Part shown: positions 1 to 11,945 of the stretch, one piece after another
How the letters are laid out: every line of letters starts with the position of its first letter
Numbering within the stretch: position 1 is the stretch's first letter
From: Macropodus opercularis
Lineage: Eukaryota; Chordata; Actinopteri; Anabantiformes; Osphronemidae
Reading direction: 5' to 3'
Assembly (NCBI GenBank): GCA_030770545.1
Contig: CM061105.1
Coordinates: forward strand, 17,290,001-17,354,000
DNA length: 64,000 nt
The notes under the pieces: model-generated
Databases searched by the model: none
The model's input: the letters and a program-made list of their open reading frames with translations, nothing else
Told to the model about the DNA's origin: nothing
Translations under genes and position numbers: made by a program

Positions 1-993
1 GACACGTCCCAGAGCGAATGAAAGCAGGTGAGAAATAAAGCGAAGCAGCGGAGGAGCTGTGGTGTCGAGCTGCTCGACTCAGCGTGTGTCTGTTTTTAGC
101 CAGAGCGACGTCAGCTGTTGCTGAGTCCACTTGTCCTTATATGTCAAAGGTGAGGGGGGGGTTCTTAAAGGGACAGTTTGCAGCAGCTGAGGAGGCTGCA
201 GCGCCTCCTGCAGGTCAAGAGTCAGACACATCAAAGACAAACAACTGTGATGAACAGACCTGTCTATCGAATTTATTCATCTCTAATCGATTCATCGTGA
301 TCACAGTTCACACGACAGTCACCAGTAACACAAGAGCAAAAGTCAACTCCAAACAAACACTATTTACATCCACACCAATGGGATTACATGAGCGTTACCA
401 TGGTTACGCCATCACAAATACTGAGTTGTGACTTTTCTCGTTAAAACACAGTCTGTGCCGGCAAAACTACGGAAGATGAAATGAGGCTTTTCTCTGCTTG
501 AACACATTTTTGATAAGAACATTTTTACAAACAGCACTAATCAAAGGTCCGGTCAGGTCCAAAAGTATTTGGACAGTGACAGCGTCATTTTGGTTCTGTG
601 CATCACCACAGGAATCACAGTCGTCCTACTGGCTCATTAAGCGTCTGTCTCACGACGCTGGTTTCCCCCCGTGATGCTCAGACACGTCTTCGCTGCAGCT
701 GCTTTGACTTCCTGTCTGTTTCTGTTTGTGTACAGCAGGTGAGGTTCAGGCTCTGCCAGAGGGTGAGAGTTGTGCTGCCACGGTGGTTTGCTGTGGTTGT
801 CTGAACACAGTCAAACAAGCAGGAGGGGAAAACAGCTTCATTGCAGACCTAGAACATCCAGCACCTGACACCCAAGGTCGCAAAATCCCTTGACTGACAG
901 TCAGAATGAGGAGCTGTGTCCTGTCCAAATAGTTCCAGACCTGGGTTAACTTTGGTCTCCGGCTCTGGGGCTAGATGCTGTGTCTATGTTCTC
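1..993. other. Left flank, probably dnajc5-type 3' UTR and intergenic DNA
   Basis: No convincing coding exon is visible on either strand. The short open frames here lack splice context and resemble no family I know. The part next to 994 is probably the 3' untranslated region of the cysteine-string gene, which runs leftward. A minus-strand AATAAA (plus-strand TTTATT) at 272-277 is a plausible poly(A) signal and would give a 3' UTR of about 720 nt. Confidence 0.5.
272..277 (-). terminator. Candidate poly(A) signal of the cysteine-string gene
   Basis: The plus strand reads TTTATT, so the minus strand carries AATAAA about 720 nt downstream of the stop codon at 994-996. It is a consensus hexamer, but such motifs are frequent in AT-rich DNA and no cleavage site can be seen. 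Confidence 0.35.
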
Positions 994-2188
994 TCATGTG
1001 TAGGTGTCTCCATATCTGCGGTGGCCGTCGGTGATCAGCTGAGTTTTCTCGCTAGCGTTCGTGGGCTGATGGACGATCGGAGTTTCAGCGTCTGAACAAA
1101 CAAACAACCTGAAATCAGCCAGTGCTTCAATAGTTGTCTGTTTTCTGAAAAACCCACCGATGATTTCAACCCTGATGGTACTGAACCACAGCCACAGCCC
1201 TTTAATGTCATCGTACGTCAACTGCACGATTCAAGATACGCAGCATACAGTAAATCTCAGCATCTGTTGCCAAAGCTAATCTGCAGGCAACCGTTCGTTC
1301 AAGCCCATACACATTATCCACAGGGGTCAAAGGTTAAAGAGTTGTTCACCTCGTTAAAATAATAAAAGCCTGGTTCTATGAAGCTTTAAGGATCTTTTCA
1401 ATGATAAATGAAGGAACTGTTTTAGTTCTACTAAACCAGTTAAAGTAACACTTATATCATGTTATGATTACTGTCAAAGTAAGAGCTCAGGACTTCCCGT
1501 TGCCTTACCGTTGTCGGGCTCGTTCCGGATCTCCTCCTCCAGGTCATCAGGAGACATGTAGTCTGGCTCCGCCCCCTCACCTGTAGACGGTGGCTTCAGT
1601 TTCCCACAGCAGCAGTTACAGCAGCAGCAGAGACAGCAGCAGCAGTAGCAGCCGGTCAGAACCCCGCACAGCAGGAACAGAGCCTGAGGTCAGAGACACA
1701 GCGACGTGAAGTCTTCAGACAGGACAGTCTCACTGCATGTGTGGCGTAAGCCCCGCCCCTCTCACCTTGGCCCACCAGGTGGACAGCATAAAGTATGTGT
1801 TGACATTGTCCTCTCCAAACTGCTGGGCCACGTAGAGTCCCAGAGACCCGTACGAGTCGTAGACATTCCTCTTGGTGAGGTCCGACAGGACAGCATTTGC
1901 GCCATTCAGCTCCTTGAACTTCTCTGCTGCTTCGGGGTTGTCCGGGTTCTTGTCCGGATGGTACCGCAGCGCCAGCTTCCTGACACCAGAGTTCACTAAA
2001 AGTTACTGCAGGCGCTGGTTGAATCAGCTCAGGTTCAGGTGAGTGTCACCTTTGTAGGTAAGTGGGCGGGGTTTATCTCACCTGTAGGATTTCTTGATGT
2101 CGTCATGGCTGCAGCCCTTCTCCAGACCCATGATCTGATACAGAGACTCTCCAGAGGTGGACAAGGTTCGCTGCCTGCCCTCAGACAT
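994..2188 (-). CDS. dnajc5: DnaJ homolog subfamily C member 5 (cysteine-string protein)
   Basis: This is a co-chaperone of synaptic and secretory vesicles that stimulates Hsc70 and is tethered to membranes by palmitoylated cysteines. Four coding exons on the minus strand, 2082-2188, 1766-1979, 1509-1683 and 994-1091, join in frame to 197 aa (human DNAJC5 has 198). The N-terminus has the family's RQRTLSTSGESLY stretch, then a J domain with HPD at residues 43-45. Residues 113-133 are the cysteine string, with 13 cysteines in 21 positions. The tail keeps a TPIVxQP motif. The start is the first Met before the conserved N-terminal motif. A donor-like site at 2918-2919 (CAG|GTAAGA on the minus strand) suggests a 5' UTR exon ending at 2919. 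Family identity is firm. Which paralogue it is (the alpha form or the fish gamma copies often named dnajc5g) cannot be settled from this sequence. Confidence 0.93.
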
Positions 2189-3754
2189 CCTGACACCATC
2201 ACCTGTCGCAGGTGGACAGACATTCACTCACTGAACGGGGCCGGAGGCGCAACGTGGACAGGATCATTTAGCTTTCAGGCTGAATTCACGCTGTACACGA
2301 CCGACACAAACAAGCTGTGGACAGTGGGAAATGGGTTGGACGGGCATGTGTATGTCAGCGCCTCATGGTTCTGACCACGACATCCAGCACGTGATCGTCC
2401 TGACGGTTAGCAAGCAGCTACAGGGACGATGGCTTGGAGAGCTGTTACGTCTGCTGCAGGAAACATCAGGAACCGAGCTTTGTCCATCACACACACAACA
2501 GGAAAATGACCTCGTTCCTCAGATCCAAGCAACAACGTCGATAAATCCGCTAAAGGTCAAAAGTCAAATAAAAATACCGTCTTTATCTGATCCTTCATTT
2601 GCTCAACGTTAACTGACACATGATACAGTTTCTCTAGAGGACGACGGCTCCAACAAGCTGATGCTGAGGTGTGTGTCAGTTTTCAGGGGTTTATAAAGAG
2701 AGTTTCCTCCAGATTAGAAAAAGCAGTCAGCAGTTAATAAAACTGATTCTAACCCTCAGACCAGTGTGACGTTTGGTAAAAGCCTAAAAACATAGCGTCT
2801 GTAGACTAAAGGAAGCCTTTGAAACGTGCGTGGTTTCCACTGGACAATCGGCTACGTATGACGACGTCACACAGGTAAATACAGGCATAAAGATGAGTTT
2901 AAAGGAAGGAAGTCTTACCTGAATGCTGCTGCCTCAGAGTCTGACAGAGCTGTTCAGCTGCTCAGCCCAGAGCACAGACTCCATCAAACATTCAGCAGCA
3001 GCTCAGCTCAGGTGGCCACGAGCCGCCACACCTGCTCAGGTTTCACAGAGATGCTCCAGTGGACACATTGAGACGGGAAGAGAAGGTCGTCATGACAACC
3101 ATATGGCGAACAGATGAAGATTCAGAGAGATACAACAGAATCTGAAACGTCAGTAGCAGTACTAGCGGTATTATTATTAGTAGTAGTAGATGGAACAGAA
3201 ATAACAGCCACCATCACAGACGTGGTCACGTGACCGAGCCACCAGAGACCCAGAGAGAGAAAAGCTGTTTGAGTGGCAGCACTAAGCTCAGGTGACATCA
3301 GAGAAGCCTCGTCCTCCAACCGTCCACCATGTGAATGAAACCACCTGAACTCAAGTCAACCAGAGCTGGAGGCAAAGGCACCAAAACACATCGTTTGCTT
3401 GACCCTGCCAGTGAACGCCACGCTAGACGAGGTCAGGTCGTCTACCTCCGTGGGTCTGAGCCTGTCAGACTGAACGTCCAGATAAAACACGTGTTTTCAT
3501 TGTTAAAGCTGAAAGAGATGATCTGAAAAAAAAAGCACGTCACGTATTGAAAGCTTGAACCATTTAATGGAGACAGAGACAAACATTTTTCACTGTTGGT
3601 GATCCTTAAAACTAAATGCGGAACAGAGTAAAACTACATCAGGCATCAGTCTGTGTTTGTTCAACAGCTTCATCAGAGTCCAAAAAGCGCACGGTGTAGC
3701 TCTGCCACAGGTTAAAGGTCAGGCAGAGGTCAGAGGTCAGGCGCTGTCTGGAGC
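2189..3754. other. Intergenic DNA with the promoter side of the cysteine-string gene
   Basis: No coding exon is seen. The region should hold the first, non-coding exon and promoter of the cysteine-string gene; a good minus-strand donor sits at 2918-2919. Near 3573-3578 the minus strand reads ATTAAA, a possible poly(A) signal for slc4a2, whose stop codon is at 3755. Short runs of TAG/TTA (about 3165-3190) are simple sequence. Confidence 0.4.
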
Positions 3755-3870
3755 TCACACGGGCATCTGCAGCTGCGAGTATTCGTCCTGTCCCTCCTTC
3801 TCCTCCAGGTACGGCTCTGCATCCTCAGCATCCAGCTGCAGGGTCAGAGGTCAGAGGTCAGAGGTCAGGG
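3712..3870. repeat. AGGTCAG short tandem arrays
   Basis: Two clusters of the 7-mer AGGTCAG occur, around 3712-3741 and 3842-3870, one on each side of the last slc4a2 exon. In the second cluster the unit repeats three to four times without interruption. The unit equals a nuclear-receptor half site repeated with one-base spacing, but a plain microsatellite is the simpler reading. Confidence 0.7.
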
Positions 3871-6800
3871 TGACTGCGACCTGCAATAAGCATCACACAT
3901 CGCTACGATTCCTTTGGATCAGCTAAAGTAAAGTCAGGTGGGACTCACACTCTGCAGCTCTCTGCCAGTGAAGAGTCGAGGAAGCAGCAGCATCCTCACA
4001 GGGATGGTCAGCAGCAGCACAAAGGGGAACGCCAGCGCCGCTGCCGTCGCCATGACGACCCACAGGAGCGACAGACAGGTCAGCTGGACGAGTGTGTAGA
4101 GGTGCATCCTTAACGTCCGCACCTGTGGAACACGTGAGACAACTATTTATTACAAAATGCTTGACCTCCACGTACACGTGTTAGTTCTTATGGCCAGGAG
4201 GCAAGTCTGGCGCTGACTCCTCGACCATGTGGACCAACCTTGCGCACATAGCTGTGGTCAGGGTGATACTTTGGGGGCATCAGCAGCAGGATGAGTCTCT
4301 CAGTGAGCTGGATCCCGTTCAGGGACATGACTCCCATGTAGAGGAAGATCCCAAACAGCACTGCCAGGGGGATCTGACGCAGAACCTCCCCGATCACAAT
4401 GGACAGACCTGAGAGGGACGAGCACACGTCAGACGTGCTTGTACGGCCGTACCGGTGGGAGCAGAACGCCTCAGTCGGCCGTACCCACTAAAACAGCCAC
4501 CAGGAAGCCCGTCACCCTCTGCTCCTTCACCTCCTGGATCCGCGGCTTGTCTCCAGGGGCGACCGCTTTGCTCATGACAGTGAGAGCGTTGGTGTGGGTG
4601 ACGGAGCGAACGGTGGCGGCCGACAGCCAGGGCAAACCGAACAGAGCTGAGAGCCCGCCCACCACCACGATGATGAGGAGGTCCAGGTGAAAACCTGTTC
4701 CTTTCACCAGCATCCTCTCCTTCTTACTGACGATCAGCCTAAGAGGGGAACAGGAAGCACAGTGACTCTGGATGTACAGGTTAATCTCCTGTTTATTTTA
4801 GCCGAGGACACAAGTGTAGTACGCTGTGATCTGCGATTCCATGAAGATGAGGATGAAGACCAGGATGGCCGGTAGGATGCTGGCACCCATCATCCAAACA
4901 GGAAACTGCCCGTCTGAGCCGAGGGGAGAAATCAACCAGCCGCGCTTCTCCGGACTGGACACAGAGAATCCACTGGGCACGTTCAGTTTCTGTCGGACCA
5001 TTCAAAGAGCGTCACAAAAGCCTGTTTCAGAATGACTGTGGTCTGCGACGCGTGGTCTGGTCTCACCTGCGTGTAGGTGTCCTCCACACCGTAGTCCACC
5101 AGAACCATGATGAGGATAGCGATGGGGACGCCGAAGTCTCCGATGATCCTACGGAGCTGGAACACACAACAACAACCGTCATCAGCAGAAACTACCCCGG
5201 AGGCCGCTCGGCCCTGGCAGCTACTGTTACCACGAGGTCCGACTGGTACCGACCCTTCCAGGGAAGAACGAGCTGTTCTTGAACTTGCGCAGGTAGAAAG
5301 CAATGAAATAGGTTCCTGCCATTAGCACGAACGACAGCAGGGCTGTGTTGGGTTCTCCAACCACCCTCCCAGAATCCCCTGCTGCTCTGGTGGAGTTGCA
5401 CAGAAATGGAGATTCTGTATTGTTTCCATAGTAACATTTTCGGAGGGGATGCTCTTGAAAGATCTAGAGACATCAAACAGTTCACAGTTTATAATGAACT
5501 GTCGAAAACATCCTGGTTTAACATGACACGTTCCACAAATGTGCAGCCGTCGGTCCCTGACGTCACCTTGATCAGTTTGGAGAAGGTCTCGTAGATAAAA
5601 ATGAGGGATATTAGGAAGGAGAAGATCTCCTGAGTGAAGCGGGAGACAAAGCGAACCAGGATGCTTCCTTCAAATGCCACCGTGAGAAGAACGATGAGCA
5701 CCAGCCAGAAACCGATCCACACGCGTCCGGTCAGATACTCGATGCCATTGTCTTTACAAAACTGCATGAAAACACAGAGCAAGTAAACAGAACTTTGAAT
5801 AACTCACTGAACAGGTTGTCCTGGCCGGAGGCGGTTCACCCTGGACGGGTCGCCACATCACAGGGCAACGAACAACCACTCACACCCACGGACACCTGAG
5901 ACCCGTCAAGCCGACTGCCTGTATTTGGGCTGTGGGAGGACGAGGATGGAAACCCACCCAGACACGGGCAGAACCGCTCAGCACAGGAAGCCTCTTATTA
6001 AACTGTTCACAGAGATTGATGAGATGTCTACAAAAAGCATCTGAGGAATCTGCAGCTGCAGAGCGACCAGGACCGTTGAACTGCTTGGACTGTGACGGTT
6101 TATCGCTCTTCGGCCCAAACCTGCCTAAGAAGCATCTGTTACAGAGACTCTGCCTTATGTAATGATGATGTTTAGACAGGAGGGAGCTCACAGTGTAGAA
6201 GGCCTCTTCGAAAACCAGCAGGGGTCCAGAGAAGCCGATCACCAGCAGAGGTTGAGCCCCCAGGATGCTGAACACGAGGCCCTGCATGGAAGTGGCCACT
6301 ATGAGCTCCGACACGCCGATCAGCCCCTCGGTCTTCTCACCTGCCACAGCGCAGAATCAAATCCTTTCCCTCCTCTGTGCACTCACTCAAATCATTTTCA
6401 CTTTTGCACCGTGTGGTGACTATCAGTGGATCTCGTCAGGTCCAGACTTACCCAGAAGTCCACCAAAGGTGATCGCAGGTGACAGCGCAGCAAAGTAAAT
6501 GAATATAATGGCGGCCATGCACTGAGGGTTCAGAGCGTCTCGGATGTCGCTGAGGTACTGAGGGTAGCGTCGAGTCAGGTCTCCGACCAGACCTCCGAAC
6601 AGACGACCGGAGCGTCTCAGCTCGTCACCAGCTTTGGACGGAACCAGAGAATCTGAAGGGTAGAATCACAGCCTGCTTTGATCAGGTGGTTTTATCGTGG
6701 ACAAACACTGAGACTCGGAGGGTAAACAGGAAACTCAACGACATTTCAATAATCACAGCATGTTATGGGTTTAGACACCGGTGCAGAAATCCACACTCTG

Positions 6801-9800
6801 ACAACCAACCTCCTCCTTGCTGAGGACTGCTCTGTTTCTCCTGAAGCTCTTCTTCCCTCTTTCGCAGCATTTCTCGTTGGAAGCGAGCGACTGAGTGCAG
6901 CAGCTCGTCGCCTCCGACCTCAGAGGGAGGCAGCACGACGCTGCAGTCCAGGAAGCGGTTGATGGCTGTGAGCAGGTCCTGGCGGTCGTCCGCGTGATAG
7001 GCTGCATCGTGGAAGTTCTGAGGGAGAACACGTCTCATCAGAACCATTCCAGAGTAGCACGTCTCCAACTGCGCGGAGACCTACCTTGTCTGACATGAGG
7101 GTGGAGATGGAGCGTCCAATCTGGTGGTAGTCAATGTTGGCAGTGGGTGGGCCCAGCAGGAGGAAGAGGAACCTGACAGGGACAGGAACCTCCAGCACAG
7201 ACTCCAGCAGCACCGCTTCCTGCAACCGCACAAACGCCATTGAAGGCTGCTCCAGGAATCCCACGCTGCCTGTGGACCAAGAGACGGCCGCACTGAAACC
7301 CCCGTCCACACGCCGTGGACACTAGCAGCGCGTTAAGTGAAGGCGTGTGACGCGTACCCACAAGGACGACGGTGGCCTCCGCTCTCTCTGGGATCTTCTC
7401 CATCAGCCTCACTTCGTGTTTGGATCGGGGCTGACAGAGACCCGCAGCTTCTCTCTGGGCACAGGTCAGACAAGGCTTCGTGAGTCCTTCTAACCCGTTT
7501 ACCGACCGCTTTGGTCCACAGGCAGGTTTCCAGCGTTACCTTGTCTCCGTCGGCGTCTCTGTGATTGCTCATGCTGTTGGAGGCCTCTGATTGGCTGTTG
7601 TGTCTGTCAATCATAGTGGCCAAGCTGGCTGCAGAAATGTTCTTGTTGAACGAACTATGATCTTTCTCATCACTCGGGTGACTGATGAAAGACAGAGGGA
7701 AAAGGAGCATGTGAGTACTGGGAAGACGTACAGACTGCTTAGTATTCATGTGTTCCGGACCTGTGTCGGAGCAGCAGAGCTCTCAGAACATTGGCCCGGT
7801 CTTCGGCTTTAATCTGATCTGAGATCACCAACTGCTCCACGACCTGCTGGGCGATTCCAGGCAGAGTGGTTTGCTTCAGATCCAGAAGCACTGCCCCTGA
7901 AACCACCAACACCCCATTCACATTATTCCCTGCCTAGAGCTCACACCCGGTTCTGTCTGTAGGGACGAAGATCGGATGCTTTCAAAGGAAACGTCTGCAT
8001 CACCCAGAGGGAGAAGGCGACGTTCACCCCGTCTCACCGTGGGACATGGTTCTTCTCAGCTCCAGCAGCGAGCGGAAGGAGAGGGAGGCGATGCGAGGTC
8101 TCCCCCAGCGCTCCGTCTCCTCCTCCACCTCCTCCTCAAACTTGATCCATCGAGCTGTTTCCCTCCATTGCAGCTCCTGGTTCCTGTCGATCACCAGCTC
8201 GTTCAGCTCCACGAACACCTGCAGAGAAGCGTCAGTTCACTCCACTGTGTCACCGGCTCAAAGCCAGCTTCACCTACAGACCTGCTACAAGTCCACCATC
8301 TACGGATATAAACTAACTGGACAAAGCTCGCTGGATTTGACTCAGACGGCTGAAATCGAGTGATTTCTATGATTACAAGTAAACATCAGGTGAATCCGTA
8401 AAACCAACCACGATAAATCAGGGAGAAGCTACGTGTGAGTCGATCAAGCCATAAACACACGACTGGAGACGTCCTGCAACACGAACCAAAGATCAAAGCT
8501 GACGACCATAAAGCAGAATAAACTAAAACAAGCGGAAACAAAACTGTTTATGGATAAATGGTTGAGGTCGGACTGAACCAGACTTACTGACTCTGGGATA
8601 AATCAGTACCTTGCTCTGTCGATTCTTCAGGTCCAGACCAACCATCCTGGAGACGAGAGGACACTGAGGCAACAAAGCCTGAGCTCTGACTTTACCTGTC
8701 TGACATCACCCGACCGTCCAGTTGGTTACCTGTTCACAATAAAACCTGGATTAACCTGCTCAGACTCCCGGCTCGTCTTTCGTCCGTCCTGTCAGCCTTC
8801 GCTTCTACTCACCTGAACTCGGACAAAACCTGCTGTAAGTGGTTTCATCTTTGTTCAGGTTCATCCTCTTTTACTTCTGTGTGGAAACTGAATCATTTGA
8901 TTTTAGAAACTGTGAGACAGTGAACTGGCCTGAAGTTGTGACACTAGCTTCTCAGTCTTTAGACAGAAAACAATTCAATTCCACATTCCTCCCAGTGAAC
9001 GTAGCGACGGACCGTCCGTCCTGGATTTATTATTAGGAAAAGCACAAGCTTGATCAGCTGTTCGTCATGAGAAGGTGGAAGATGTTCAGGCAAACATGAG
9101 CAGGACCTGGGAGGCTGCAGGTTTTACGTCCCTGGATGGAGACGTGTCCAGAGGGCGGAGCTACGGGAAACTGAACAAAGATAACGTCTCAGGTTTCTTC
9201 CGTTTAATCTTGTAAAAGAATTTGTTCCGTTTCTTTGTGAGTTTGCGGCGCCTTCACCAGCTAAAGTGTTCCTGACCTTTACCAGGACCCAGAGCTGAAC
9301 AGACCTCGCAGTCACATTCCTCAACGCAGGGTTTTAACTGTTACTCTTAAGATGAATAAATGGAAAACTTCCACATTTCAGCTAAGTCAAGAAGAGTTTG
9401 TTTTAGTTGATCTGACTAAATTCACGTTGACCGATCCAACACCGAGCCAGTGAAACTCAGAAACTCACCCCAGACCTGGATGGAAGCTAAACCACCTGAA
9501 TCATGCTGAGTTTATTAAGCGTTTCAGACCAAGTCAAACCCAGTTAAGCTCCTTCTCCTGGTTCTGTGGTGAAATGTGTCAACCAGGCGGCTGTAAACAC
9601 TCAGATCCTCTCTCACCTCATGAGGGCTCCGGTCCAGTCGGGCCTCCTGGAGCGGTGTTTGGCAGCTGAGCTGATCTTTGGTGACGTAGACGATCGGACC
9701 TCTGGAGCTCCGCCTCACCAGGTGACGTCGGACAGCTGGGACGTCGTCTAACCGATGACCTGAAGGGACGGACAAACCCCACGAACGGAACCGGATCATT

Positions 9801-11945
9801 TTCATGTACCTGTAGTTCGCTCGACTATTTCCATCAAAACAGTAAATGTTTTAAAACTGGACTAAAATGTGAACAATCTAAAGTTTCAGAGAATTTATTT
9901 CCAATATTTAACAGAATATTTTGAATGAACCGTCAGTTTGGTCATCGTGAGCATTGACTCTCATTCTGTCATTACGGCCAAAACGTCGCCACGGCAGGAA
10001 GAACGCCTCCGCTGCAATGCATGCTGGGAACAAACATCTCAATACATGTGCTGGGCTCCGTGATCATATTTCACTTCCAAAACTCTCTAGAACGTGGCCT
10101 GATTCAAATAAACGTTACTGAGATGGAAGCACGAACAACACGAAGCAAGGTTTGTCCTGACGTGGTAAAACATGAGGATAAAGATCTGCAGCTTGGCCCC
10201 ATGAAGCCCGACCATCTGGAAAATGTTATGATGATGCTGACTGTTGTTGTTGTCCTTGCTCCTCCTTTCCTCGACGGCGTCTCCCACTCTGTGCTCTGAT
10301 GGGAACGGTCTAACAGCGTTTCAGGCCTGACTGACCCTCGGTGAAGCGTCTAACAGCCGTAATCAGCAGCTCAGCTTCAGGTTTCTCTGTTTTCACATTA
10401 ACTTTTCTTCTTTTCCCAAAAACAAGCAAATACCCAATCGCTCCCACGCAGGGAGGGTCAGCTGACAGCACCCCCCAGGCTTCCTATTGGACCAGGACTA
10501 ATGGGCTTGAGGCGCTTGTCTTCACTGATGAAATCATTAGAAATATTTCATAGCAATACCCACCATCTGTTTCTGTAAGTCACACCAAGGAATGAAATTA
10601 GCAGCTGAACCAAATCTAAATCACACCAAACTCTACTAAATCTGGCAAAGTACAAATGAACTCGCTGACGGCCCGAACACGAAGTAGACACATCTGACGT
10701 TGAGTGACTAGAGACGGGTCAGTAGAAACTGGTGCGTACTCACTGAGATCAGCCTTTAGTCGTTCTAACAAGAAACTATTGAAGTATTTGATCACAGCGA
10801 AAGCAGAGGCTGACTTCATGTTGATCTGAGAGACTGAAGGGTCCAGAACCAGAACCACACACACAGTAACAATGGACAGAGGCCGTGGGCTGGTGTGTGG
10901 GACGACAACATTGTGTTCAGGTCAGCAGCTTCAGCTCACATGACAACGAGACTGAAAATGTTTGGATGTCCATGTTTTAGGTTAGCGTGTCAGCATCAAT
11001 GTAAAGCGAACACTATTAAGTGGGACCTGGTTTCTACACTGACTTTAAATGAAACGTCCTGTTTGTTTGCTGATTTCAGGTCAGTTATGAGCACAGCTGT
11101 GAATAAACTGTATAAAGTATAAAGGTCAGAGGTAAAGTTACACGTGTGATACAGTTACCGTGTAACAGTGTGTGGGTCGTTTTACAGTTTACTGACTCTT
11201 AATGCCATCTAGGTCGACTGACATCAGGGTTTCAGCCTCATCAGCGTCGTCCATGGCAACGCTGGTCATGATGCGGCCAGATGAGCGGCCGTCGTGATAG
11301 GTGGAGAGGATGGGCGGGTCCCTGCGAGGTAGGGCCAGGGGTGAGGCGCTGGACACCCATGAACTGCACTAAACGTTCAGACGTGTGGACAGGTGTGGAG
11401 CTCACCTCTGCCCCTCCTCCCCATCAGGGTGACTGCAGTGGTCTTCCTCACCCTCCTCCTCCTCCCAGTCTTCCTCTATGGTGTTCACAGGGTTGGGGGC
11501 GGAGCCACGCCTCCCATCACTCCTGCCCTCATTGGTCCTCCTGGATTTGGACAGAGGATGGTGGACGTGGAGGGAAGAGTGACGATGGTCTGCAGAACAG
11601 AAATAAGACTTCTTTTTATTTCTCCCTCTTTGGTGACTGACTGACAGATTAGGACCCGACCAGATCCAGAACCTCCTGAACGTCCTGGTGTGTGTCTGTC
11701 TTACCTTCAAAGTCCTGCTCATCATAGATTCTACGCTTCTCCGGCGGACTGCAACCTGCAGGTTGAAGAATCTGCTGGAAACACTGGACCTCAAAGGCTT
11801 TGTTCAGGTCGAACTCCTCCTCGTCGCCGTGGGACCGAGGCGTCTGCAGGAGCAGGAGCAGCTGAACCACAGAACTCATATTTCGGATCAGACTGTGTAG
11901 GACTCGGGCAACACCAGGACTTACAGATCTCAGGTGATGGCTCAT
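3755..11945 (-). CDS. slc4a2: Anion exchange protein 2 (SLC4A2, chloride/bicarbonate exchanger)
   Basis: This is an electroneutral Cl-/HCO3- exchanger of the plasma membrane. Twenty-one exons join in frame to about 1075 aa: 11925-11945, 11705-11843, 11406-11589, 11197-11321, 9617-9759, 8038-8218, 7761-7896, 7540-7681, 7358-7430, 7085-7269, 6810-7017, 6452-6652, 6192-6340, 5567-5761, 5254-5463, 5067-5156, 4823-4989, 4485-4738, 4239-4408, 3949-4122, 3755-3835. The N-terminal EEEFDLNKA and ETARWIKFEE blocks, an acidic stretch and the family signature FIYETFSKLIK are present. The membrane domain occupies roughly residues 560-1040, with two extracellular N-glycosylation sequons near residues 708 and 717. 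The C-terminus ends MPV. The long N-terminus argues for AE2 rather than AE1, and tmub1 and fastk nearby support AE2. Human AE2 has 1241 aa; this copy has a shorter acidic and basic N-terminal region. The first exon (7 codons, good Kozak context, GTAAGT donor) is the least certain part. Confidence 0.93.
5825..5990. repeat. Dispersed fish repeat in an slc4a2 intron
   Basis: The stretch with 'ggttcaccctggac', 'cactcacaccca' and 'ggaaacccacccagacacg' matches a very common dispersed repeat of teleost genomes. A second diverged copy sharing the first two blocks is at about 47586-47785. Neither copy encodes protein here. The exact element class cannot be assigned without a repeat library. Confidence 0.6.

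Noticed and set aside
5880..6347. 155-codon minus-strand frame starting MAGEKTEGLIGV
   Set aside because: Only 6192-6340 is an slc4a2 exon; the rest reads through the donor into an intronic dispersed repeat.
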